The notes beneath the pieces were generated by a model. That model saw only the letters and a list, made by a program, of their open reading frames with translations, was not told where the DNA came from and did not search any database. DNA of 64,000 bases from Ephydatia muelleri (Eukaryota > Porifera > Demospongiae > Spongillida > Spongillidae): contig JABACO010000019.1 in the NCBI GenBank assembly GCA_013339895.1, forward strand, positions 776,500 through 840,499, in the 5' to 3' direction. A program made the translations under genes and the position numbers. Every line of letters begins with the position of its first letter. Positions within the stretch are counted from its first letter, which is position 1. Shown one piece after another: positions 47,803 through 59,427 of the stretch.

Positions 47803-48445
47803 ATTATAGCAGCATTTTACTCCCATAGCAATAGACTATAAATACTAGCTCTTATGTACTAAGCATCATGAAGGCAACTTGTCTGAATTGTTAACAGATT
47901 TGCATGCATTGTTTTATCCTTTTGTGTATCAGTATCTCCGTTAGTGTATCAGTATCTCGGTTAGTGTATCAGTATCTCGTAGTGAGTCAGTATCTCTGTT
48001 AGTGTATCAGTATCTCTGTTAGTGTATCAGTATCTCCGTTAGTGTATCAGTATCTCCTGTTAGTGTATCAGTATCTCCGTTAGTGTATCAGTATCTCCGT
48101 TAGTGTATCAGTATCTCCGTTAGTGTATCAGTATCTCCGTTAGTGTATCAGTATCTCTGTTAGTGTATCAGTATCTCCGTTAGTGTATCAGTATCTCCGT
48201 TAGTGTATCAGTATCTCCGTTAGTGTATCAGTATCTCCGTTAGTGTATCAGTATCTCTGTTAGTGTATCAGTATCTCCGTTAGTGTATCAGTATCTCCGT
48301 TAGTGTATCAGTATCTCCGTTAGTGTATCAGTATCTCTGTTAGTGTATCAGTATCTCTGTTAGTGTATTCATCTCTCTGCAGAGCCTGCTTACACTGGAT
48401 GATGGGTTGAAAATGAAAGAACATAGCGAAATTCATGTATTCTAA
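42325..48445 (+). CDS. SIDT: SID-1 transmembrane family protein
   Basis: Multi-pass membrane protein of the SID-1 family (dsRNA uptake in nematodes; SIDT1/2 in vertebrates, lysosomal and plasma membrane). 26 exons were read from 42325-42483 to 48383-48445; they sum to 2331 bp, 776 residues, phase-consistent throughout (human SIDT2 about 832). It has a signal peptide ([19 protein letters not shown]), a beta-rich ectodomain ([20 protein letters not shown]), TM1 in exon 44238-44362, and a membrane core with [12 protein letters not shown]. The near-C-terminal motif is [15 protein letters not shown] followed by [16 protein letters not shown], and the terminus is [19 protein letters not shown]. The His/Asp residues in YHVCP and YHDFWH are those the family uses for metal coordination (CREST superfamily). 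Exon 46841-46969 has an alternative acceptor 3 bp downstream. Ends tail-to-tail with a GST gene. Confidence 0.95.
43165..43312. repeat. TG microsatellite in SIDT intron
   Basis: Pure then interrupted (TG)n immediately after the donor at 43154. Confidence 0.95.
44430..44705. repeat. GATATGAGAATGGGACTGCT triplicate and TG microsatellite
   Basis: Three tandem copies of a 25-bp unit (44430-44510) followed by a TG/TATC microsatellite in the 744-bp SIDT intron 44363-45106. No missed exon was evident in that intron. Confidence 0.85.
47935..48370. repeat. 20-bp minisatellite in last SIDT intron
   Basis: About 21 copies of TTAGTGTATCAGTATCTCCG with T/C variation. The array ends at the acceptor of the last coding exon. 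Confidence 0.95.
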
Positions 48446-49284
48446 GCAAAACGTTTCTTACCAATGCACTATTACTATTGCTGCATTATTTGTGATCTAA
48501 GTGAGTTTTTATAGTCAAGAAAAGTGGTGACATAATGTATATGAAAGCGTATTCCAAACTATTTAGTTTTATCATCCTATATTAAGAGTGGTGGGTAGGC
48601 AACAAAGCCCAAGGACACCTCTAATTAGGCTAAATTGGGCCTGTGTCCAAGCTTGGTCTGGGGTATCTACAGAGGTGCACTCTGTGAAACGCTAGTGACG
48701 TCATCATCGAAGAACCTCAACGCTTCAGCCACGATGAGGGCCTGGATCTCAACAAGTGCACCAATTGCAAAACCCACCCCACTGACACAGTAATAAGCAA
48801 CCCAGATAAGAGTAGAATTCTGCCCTCCATAACATGAGCTATTTCAAATAACAATACCAATTACAAATCTTGCAGGCAGATAACTGGACATATCCTCTAA
48901 ATGTTAAAAACAATCTGGGATTGTTTCAGGGAAAAGGGACCTAGCACATACATTTATTAGTACACGCAGTTGAAATGTAATGGAATATATTAAAATGGTG
49001 ATATTACAAGTAATATAAATGAGCCCAATGAAGTAAAAGCTAATCTCTATGGCAACCAGAAATGGCACCAAATTCCATCCAGAAGAACGTTATGGGGAAA
49101 GACATAAACACTGCCTTCCCAACAATGAAGTCTCATATCCATTTGAGAACTTTTGATTAAACCATTCTACCTGATTTCTGTGTTCATAATGTGAGTTTAG
49201 CTGTAGTGTTATTTCCCACTTGAAAAAAATAGCTAAATCTTTCTATCCACCATTCACATATCTACTGACAACAGTACGCCTTGT
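48446..49284. other. SIDT 3' flank with dispersed repeat
   Basis: No exon seen. 48905-48985 is a diverged copy of the repeat arm and flank at 9360-9440 (GGGATTGTTTCAGGGAAAAG against GGGATCGCTTCCGCGAAAAG). Presumed to hold the converging 3' UTRs of SIDT and GST. Confidence 0.5.
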
Positions 49285-50434
49285 TCACACATCAAGCGGA
49301 GCAACAAAGAGCCCCGCCTCTCTGATCTTGTACACCTTCTGGTTCACTTCGTCCAGGTGCGGTGCCAGGTACTGCTTGCAGTCCTGCATCCATCGCTCCA
49401 TATTGGGCCTTCCCTTGCACAGGTCCTTGTCCATCAACAAATACTGCTGCACCTCGCCCACAAACTCCAGGTCTGCGATGCTGATGTTGTCACCGCCCAC
49501 AAACTTCCTGCCTTTGAGGAAGTAATTCTCAATAATGTCCAAGCTCTGTTTAAGGATGGTTGTGACTTCTGTCCGCTTTTCATCGCTAACAGGTTTTCCA
49601 GTTCTCTTAGGAACAAGGCCCTACAGATAAAAAGTTCAATAATGATCTCTCATACCTGCTCTAGTCTCGTGCCCAGACTCACTCGCAGCTGATGAATTAC
49701 CGTATAGCTGGAAACTTTCGAGGGTGAAACTTTCGCAGTTTTTTTGACGGTTTGCGAAAGTTTTCCCCCGCGAAGTTTGGGGCGTGGTTTGTATCGCCCA
49801 TGTAAGAAGAGGCATCCCGTGAAAGTTTTGTACTGTCCTCCAATTCGCGAAAGTTTTCACCCTCGAAAGTTTCCAACTATACGATACAGCACCGCGTGAT
49901 TTTAACCATCGCAGCTGCGAGCGGCACCACGACATTAGCCCCCACCCCCTCCATACTTACAATGAACCTGAAGGCTCCACATCGAAGGTTTCCAGGAAAC
50001 CAATCAAGGGCTTCTTCCACTTTCGCTCTCGCCTGTATATCCTTCGGATACCAGTGGTCTTCGAGATTGTACTTACTGCACAGATATCTCAAAATAGCGC
50101 AGCTTTAGAATAGGCAGGGGAACGCGTATCGGTTACGGCATGGTAATCTTTATTATTTTTTAAACAGCCGTTTACCTCTCAAACAGGCCAAATCCGTTAT
50201 CATCCATAGTTGGAACGCGCCTATTTGGATTGATGGCTCCCAGCTGCTCGTTCGTGTCCTCCTCTCCTATCGCAGCACATAGGCAGGTCAATGCACGGCC
50301 GAGCTTCATCTCTCCTCACCTTTACTTAGGTCGACGAACACCTCCTCGTAAGGCACGTTGTTGGCCTTGAGTAGCAGCAACACGGCACGACAAACAGGGG
50401 ACATACGGTCCACGAACAGCTTAAGCCCACTCAT
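49285..50434 (-). CDS. Theta-type glutathione S-transferase, copy A
   Basis: Cytosolic glutathione conjugation enzyme. Exons (plus coordinates): 50320-50434, 50176-50266, 49961-50102, 49285-49620, giving 227 residues. The N-terminal thioredoxin-like domain (LFVDRMSPVCRAVLLLLKAN, PNRRVPTMDDNGFGLFES, AILRYLCSKY) and the all-helical C-terminal domain (GGDNISIADLEFVGEVQQY) match GSTT. The theta-class Ser is in DRMSPVCRAV rather than the usual LSQPSRAV, so PS is replaced by VC. Intron 49621-49960 hosts a MITE. Exon sizes and phases 1-2 (115 and 91 bp) equal those of copy B, so the two are tandem duplicates. Confidence 0.93.
49698..49886. mobile_element. MITE with about 38-bp terminal inverted repeats
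   Basis: The left end CGTATAGCTGGAAACTTTCG then AGGGTGAAACTTTCGC and the right end GCGAAAGTTTTCACCCTCGA then AAGTTTCCAACTATACG are near-perfect inverted repeats. The 185-bp element is flanked by TA on both sides (49698-49699, 49885-49886), consistent with a Tc1/mariner-type target duplication. No coding capacity. It sits in the third intron of GST copy A. Confidence 0.85.
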
Positions 50435-50843
50435 TGTTCTTCGATAATCGATGAATAGGTCGGAACCAGAGATATAGTAGAAGGTCAGACAACGCATGCG
50501 CAGTTGACTTTTAACAGCATGTGACCTGTGATCCTTTTTCTCAAGGGATGTAACCATCAGAGATGCATCTCGTGTATATCTGTCAGTCTTTAAATGTAGG
50601 CTCAGGTAATGTTTCTGGCTTTTGCATTTACCTGTCTTGTTCGGTAACCGTCTTTAATAAATTCATTACTAACACCGTATATGGTCATAAGAGCAATGAA
50701 TATATTTAACAAATTGTGAGCTCCGCCCTCTATACTCCCACAACCACGGGACCCAAATAAAACAGTTGGCAATGCACGTGATACCAGGAAGTCAGCACGC
50801 AACGTGAACCACGCATACCACACAGCCTGCATGCAGCACTGAT

Positions 50844-51739
50844 CTACAGTTTTCCTTTAAATAGTCCCCGGTCTCTGGCCACATAGACCATCTTGTGGAC
50901 GTCGTCAAAGTGGGGCTTTAGCACCTCCCTGCAGTTGCTCATCCAACCGGTGAGCTTAGGCCTGCCTGCACACAGGTCCATACCACCCATCCAGAACTGC
51001 GATATCTCGCACACGGCTTGCAAATCCGCAATGGAGATGTCCGGACCCGATATGAAGGGTGTTTCCTTCAGAAAGTAGCTCTCAAGGAGCTCAAGACTTC
51101 TATTCAGGATTTTTTCCAGTTCTTCGATGCGCTTTGCGTCCGGCGGCTTGCCGGTTAGCTTAGGAAGGACCACCTAGACGCGAATTATCAGACAGAATAA
51201 TATACACTCCGAAACGTGCACGTACAACTCTTGCAGTACCTTGCTGAAGAATTGTTGAGCGGCCCCAGCGCGTAAATTTGACGCGTGCCAAAAAAGGTAC
51301 TCGTCCACTTTGGCCCTTCTTTTGGCGTCGCTAGGATACCAGTGGTCGGGTAGCTTGTATTTGTTGGCAAGATATTTCATAATGGCTGAGCTGTTTTAAA
51401 AAATATATTTTGTTGTTGCCTTGTTGGTATAGTTGTTGAATTCAGTAACAGTAATGCACACTCGCACCTTTCGAACAGATGGAAGCCATCGTCGTCTATC
51501 GCTGGAACCTGCTTCTGTGGTGTAACGCGAAGAAATTCTTCGTTCGTCTTTTGCTCGCCTTTTTTCGGAAAGGTGGGAACATACGAGTGAGTCACAGTTC
51601 ATTAATGAATGTCGTACACGTTACCGCTGGCGAGCTTAATCATTCGGGGTTCATAAGGAATGCTGTTTGCTTTGACGAAGAGGAGTACTGCTCGAGACGG
51701 TTGAGAAAACGAGTCAAAGAAAACCTTCAATTTGGTCAT
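50844..51739 (-). CDS. Theta-type glutathione S-transferase, copy B
   Basis: Exons (plus coordinates): 51625-51739, 51468-51558, 51240-51390, 50844-51173, giving 228 residues. N-terminus: KVFFDSFSQPSRAVLLFVKA with the canonical theta SQPSRAV active-site Ser, then QKQVPAIDDDGFHLFES and AIMKYLANKYKLPDHWYPSD. The C-terminal domain contains GPDISIADLQAVCEISQF and WMSNCREVLKPHFDDVHKMV. It has the same intron positions as copy A. 410 bp separate it from copy A downstream. Its start codon faces the DHRS7-like gene across 63 bp. Confidence 0.93.
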
Positions 51740-51802
51740 CGCGGAGAATTTTGTTTTTCAATATTACTTTATGTACGGTCACACCCATGCATAAATAGCA
51801 GC
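51740..51802. promoter_or_regulatory. Shared GST copy B / DHRS7-like bidirectional promoter
   Basis: Only 63 bp between divergent ATGs, the tightest such pair here. The true DHRS7 transcript start may lie within the GST coding region, or the reverse. Confidence 0.55.
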
Positions 51803-54584
<2,782 letters not shown>

Positions 54585-54663
54585 TGCCAGGAGGGTCAAG
54601 TAGAGCATGACATAGGGGCACAGGAAACAGTACTGTGTGATTAGCTGTTTTTTTTTGCAATTT

Positions 54664-55002
54664 TCATGTGTCATTGAGGCATATGTACAGTGGGTGAAGT
54701 GTGACCAGCTTTGTCGCAGTCTCCCTGTCCATATGCTTCTCAAACTGTACTCCCATCAGCACATGTGGCGAGCGAAGTGTCCTGGGCACCCCTTTGATGA
54801 CGCGTGTCACCTGATGTGGGGATGGTGATGTCATTTAACATGATGATGTCATCCAAGGGCAGAGGGTTAATGCAACAATGGTAACATTGTTTGTGTCCAC
54901 ACCTGAGAGTTGTATTTCCCCAGCTCAAAGCTGTAGCTGCTCTCTTCCAGTGCTGCCAGCTTCCCTTTTATGCTAAAGTTTGCCCCAGGGTTCTGTCGTT
55001 AT

Positions 55003-55100
<98 letters not shown>

Positions 55101-55323
55101 GGTGTGATAGGGATAAGATGGCAAGCACGCTCACCTTCAGTGATGTTGGTGCCGAGGTGGGAGTTATTCCGCTGTAGTTGAAATACACTGGGTCCCCGAC
55201 TGCCAGAAGCTCGCTCACATCTGTTGCATCGTTCTCGTCTGAGGTATCACTGTGGTTCAACTCTGCCTCTTCAGAAGACGTGTCTAGATCATCGTTTTGG
55301 GCTGAAGTTGTTTCTGCAGTCAT
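54664..55323 (-). CDS. Small unrecognised gene, or a 3' extension of HAP2
   Basis: Three phase-0 exons (plus coordinates) 55135-55323, 54903-54992, 54664-54810 give 141 residues. Exon 1 is acidic and Ser/Thr-rich (SSEEAELNHSDTSDENDATD) and then VGDPVYFNYSG. Exons 2-3 read ALEESSYSFELGKYNSQ and VTRVIKGVPRTLRSPHVLMG, ending HPLYICLNDT. No family recognised. The frame of exon 1 stays open upstream of its ATG for another 22 codons (to 55389), and HAP2's putative last exon ends only 23 bp away. Either it is a separate gene with a very short upstream region, or one long HAP2 reading frame is split by a base indel near 55375. Confidence 0.55.
55001..55099. repeat. TG microsatellite
   Basis: Pure (TG)n of about 98 bp in the first intron of the small minus-strand gene. 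Confidence 0.95.
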
Positions 55324-55345
55324 GGCTGTGTAATGTACCGCACCA

Positions 55346-58300
55346 TCAACATTGCCTCCACTCTGGATCAACCATACCTTCACCGGCACCTTCGGTTATC
55401 TCTTTCCTTCGCTTCTTCAGTGCACCATCAAACCCGACTGTCTCCACCTTCCCCCTCATGTACTTGTCCAGCACTAGGTAGGATCTCTCCACCTTCGCTG
55501 CATGTTGGGTCTGGTACTGCCTCCTCCTCCTGTACTGCCTCCACAATTTTTTTGTGATCTGAAACAGAAACCCGAGACCCCACCAGAGAGGCAGGAGAGG
55601 GCAGTAGAAAAAAAAGAAAGTCCCTGCACATATCTCGCACAAGGATATTGTCTCCCTGTGGGAGGAGTTGTGTAAAGATGGTGGGTGGGGCTAAAGGCTG
55701 TACCTGACTGCACAGGTGCAAGTATAGGGCGACTCCCACCACACCTCCGGAGGGGGCGTGGGCAGGCTCCTCCTCTTGTGCATCCTGAGCAGCCTCCTGT
55801 GCTCCCTCCTGGCCCGCCCCGCGCCCTCGCACGTGCCGTTGCAGTAGGCGGGGCGGATCCACCCACCCCCGGCCTGGGCACCTGCGGCCGTAAACCCTTT
55901 GTCGCCGGGTAGGCACCGCGTGCAGCAAAACAGGAAGTCCAACTTGAGGTTCTGGAGGCAGATCTTGAGGCACTCTCCTAGTGCTCCGGCGACACCACAG
56001 ATGCACCTGGTGCAACATGGGACGGCCGGGAGGTTCAGCTTCCCCGTGTACACCACCAGCACCACCTTGAGGGCCCCAAGCCCTATCACCAGGAGGACGA
56101 TGATGGCCACCACGATGGTGGTGCCCAGGGTCCCCGAGTCGAAGGTGTCCTTGAACCACTTGCCGACTTTCTCGAAGGCGCCTGTTAAACCTCGGACACT
56201 GATACCGAAGTTGCTGTAGTTGGCCGGCTTGAGATATGTAGGAGGTGGGGGGCAGTCTGTTCGGTTTGAACCACACTGTGGGGCAGAGGTTGCTTAGAGG
56301 CAAAAGTCTTGCGCAAGATGGGTGAGGTTTTGTGTAACTCACTGCACATCCGCAGTGACCGTAGCAGAAGCAGGTGTCTTCAGTCTGAAACTGGACGGTC
56401 AAGTTGTCCAGCATCTCTGCTCCATTGTCATACAACTCAACTGGGAAAATTATTCGAAAGCTGAGACAATGAATGTGGGATTCTACCATACCTATGCAAC
56501 GGTTGATCTGCCCCACCGAAAAGAAGGAGTGAACTTGAAAAGTGAAGTTTGCAATTCCAAGAGGGTTGAGCGTTTTCACTTGAGCAGTGATCATGTCTAT
56601 TCCAGCAGAACATTCCGCCACTGAAACCTGAACACCAATTATGTCTCCATATAGTGCACAGCTATATGGAGCTAGTTTACGTGATAGGTGGCAGTTAGAT
56701 GGCCTGTGTTCTGAATGACAGCAAAGAGGAGCCCTTCGCTAGAAAGAGCCTGGAAAGTGTTGATGTGGGCCTCTACAATGCGCCCTGATGACCTGCAATA
56801 TGAGTAGTCTAAATACAATTTGGTTCTCTTTTTTTTACCTTGTGTCAACAAACTTGATGCTATCTGCTTCCATGGTGATTGCTATTAAAGATACCTTATT
56901 AGACTGAGCCACAAAATTGAGTTCAAATCTTGGGACTCCTTTGCTGTCTGGGACTGAGTATACTTTGCCATAGTTGTGTGCCATGTATGTCCCTCTCTGT
57001 CCCTTTGACTGCCGCATCTACACACCCACACAAAGAAAAGAATACTAAAAGACTAGTTATTGTCATGCGCACCTTGTCTTCAGTCCACAGGCTGGCTGGC
57101 TGATTTCGGAGGCAACTGGACCAAAAGGCACAAGTTTCATTTTAAATGCATAATAAAAGCACAAAATACAAACCTTCCATAGTGCTGGCTGCATTTTGAG
57201 TTTTGGTTCCTGAATGCAGTGTAGTGCACACCGATCCTGTCACATGAGAAGCCTGTGAAGTCAGTGTATTCCTTGGGCACCAGTAGCCTCTCAGAGGCAT
57301 TCTTCAAACTATCAAGCAGTCCCGACTGCTGAGCGCCATTTAGCCAAGCCTTTGTAGCACCTTTCAGTTTGTCCAGGTCTGGTATCAGAAGGAACTTGTT
57401 TGCAAGAGAGGGTTCAAAGCTGCTACTGTAAAAATCTGCAATGTACTGTACATTGACCTGAATAGAGAGAAAGATGCATGCAGCACCAGTAGTCAAATTG
57501 TAATCATAATTAAGACATACTGAGTAGTTTGCTGACTTCATTATTGTCCTCTGGGGCCCAATCTTCAAATCCTCTACAACGGGGCTCCATGTGTTATTGC
57601 TGTTGGCTTGTTCAATGGTCACCGTGATGTCAAACATCAGTTGAGGTGGGTACAATCCAAACACATAGTGGCTGTCAAACCGACAGCAAATTAATGGTCA
57701 TTCAAGCAACATGATTAAATTGACTCTTTGTAACAGGTGCTAGTCTAAAAAAATTCAATATGCAAACATACATGTATATTAATAGAACAGTTGCTCCAAA
57801 TTAAATACAGGCAACTTATAAGAATACTGAAAAGAACATTAACAGCTTTTGCAAAATAGAAATAAAAGTCAGCAATGGTTGAAACATAATTCTGCTATAT
57901 CGGTGGAAAAGCAATGGTTAAATTTTAATCGAAATAGGAAGGGGGGGGGGGGTGTATCAATTATAAGTAATATTCTGAATGATTGTGTGCAAACCATGAC
58001 CTAATTTGCAACTGATTTGACAAACTGCTAATTTATGTATTACAAGTATTTTCAATGCACACTGCAATGCAAAAATAATAATAAAGCAGGAAATAAAAGT
58101 GTGCATAATTTCGGATAATATTAATTTTGATAACTATTTAATAAACCTGATGGCAAACAATGTATTAAAGCTGGGCACAGTAACTCATTATTACAATTAG
58201 TCCCAATATGAGTAATGTTTTTAAATGAGCAACGTTTCCATTTTCTCGTCAGAATTTTGTATCTTTCGATCCTATTTATCTATTTTTATTTTATCTATTT

Positions 58301-59316
58301 ATCTCACCTTATTATTAACTGTTTGTATTTATGTTTTTTTCTGTTAAATCATTAGGGTCTAGGTATTGCTGTATATATATTAAGGATATTTATCAGATAC
58401 TTGTTTACTAAAAATTAATGTTTTTAAAATTATTTTTAAAGATAGCTTTGTTATGAAATTAGATGATTAACCAAGCATTGACTATGAACCAGCTCAGCAT
58501 GTGGACCTTAATTCAAATGGAAAGTTTTGTTGAAGCTTCGATATGGAATGCTCTCAAATCAATTACAATCTTACTAAAGGGGCGAAAATTTCAAGCAATG
58601 ACCAGAGCTGCCGCTTTTGAGCCCATTCGGCAGTTGACACTTCTTATCGGAACCTCTGTAATACTTGTTTCCCCCGACAGCACAGGAACAACAAAACCCC
58701 TATCGTAAGAGAAATTGACGAAGGCTCACAAATCCATTTGCATCATACCTGACTGTCGAATATCCTTTCACCCTTCTCGTATACAAACCCGCACGCCGAC
58801 TCGGAATCAGTCGAATACCAGTCGTCTCTGCAGCTCTTCCCTTTTTTAGGGGACATCTCTTCGTACGGCTCATGATTTACGTACTACACGAAATAGAGCA
58901 ATGTGGAAACAATGTATCTGTGTGCTGGTAAAATGTCATACCCCAACTTGATATAGGCCATAATGAGTAATTACTGGAGATTTATTGATCCGAATGCGTA
59001 TGGGACTTTTCAACTGCGCGTTTTTGCTCTGGGTGTCGTCAAAGACCATTCTTACCACAGCTTCGATGTACTGTGCTTTTCCCTGTTAGAGTATTAAAAA
59101 AAAAGCTCGCATTATGTCGTTTTCCTAGTCTGCACTCACTTCATTTCCAGTCACCGTAACGGCAATCAGCATCTTTTTTCGGCATGCTGACCCGCTTGAA
59201 TTAAGTATCTCTTCTCCGTAACTATCACAAGCTGTTATACTGCTTTGAGAGATGATTGCACCAGTCGCAGGCAAAGCGATACAAACCAAACAAATAACAA
59301 GAACTACAAGTATCAT
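55346..59316 (-). CDS. HAP2: HAP2/GCS1 gamete membrane fusogen
   Basis: Single-pass fusogen of the class II fold that merges gamete plasma membranes in many eukaryotes. Exons (plus coordinates): 59140-59316, 58942-59082, 58749-58883, 58575-58699, 57521-57671, 57174-57457, 57073-57115, 56839-57017, 56681-56792, 56492-56627, 56343-56440, 55704-56275, and a probable last exon 55346-55558. It has a signal peptide (MILVVLVICLVCIALPATGA), CRKKMLIAVTVTG, the hallmark SQ/GFCCSC across an intron, CDRIGVHYTAFRNQ with CLRNQPASLW, and the HAP2-GCS1 domain (VSVAECSAGIDMITAQVKTL, RCIVELYDNGAEMLDNLTVQ, DTCFCYGHCGCA). A transmembrane helix (TTIVVAIIVLLVIGLGALKV) and a Cys-rich then basic tail (KKLWRQYRRRRQYQTQ) follow. 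Phases hold up to 56275-55704; the join to the last exon is uncertain. Confidence 0.93.
57690..58570. other. AT-rich HAP2 intron
   Basis: The intron between exons 58575-58699 and 57521-57671. Strongly AT-rich with a short G run near 57943. No exon or element recognised. Confidence 0.6.
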
Positions 59317-59427
59317 CTCTACTGTCTTCAAACGACGGTTGCATAGTAACAGTTTCCCGCCGGTTACGTTCGTTATCGTCGGTCTGCGAACGAGAATTCC
59401 GAAAAACGGAGATGCATTGGTTTTGGG
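59317..59427. promoter_or_regulatory. Shared HAP2 / SPRTN bidirectional promoter
   Basis: 111 bp between divergent start codons of a gamete-specific fusogen and a replication-coupled repair protease. GC-moderate, no TATA box seen. An upstream ATG at 59412 in another frame could act as a short uORF for SPRTN. Confidence 0.5.
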
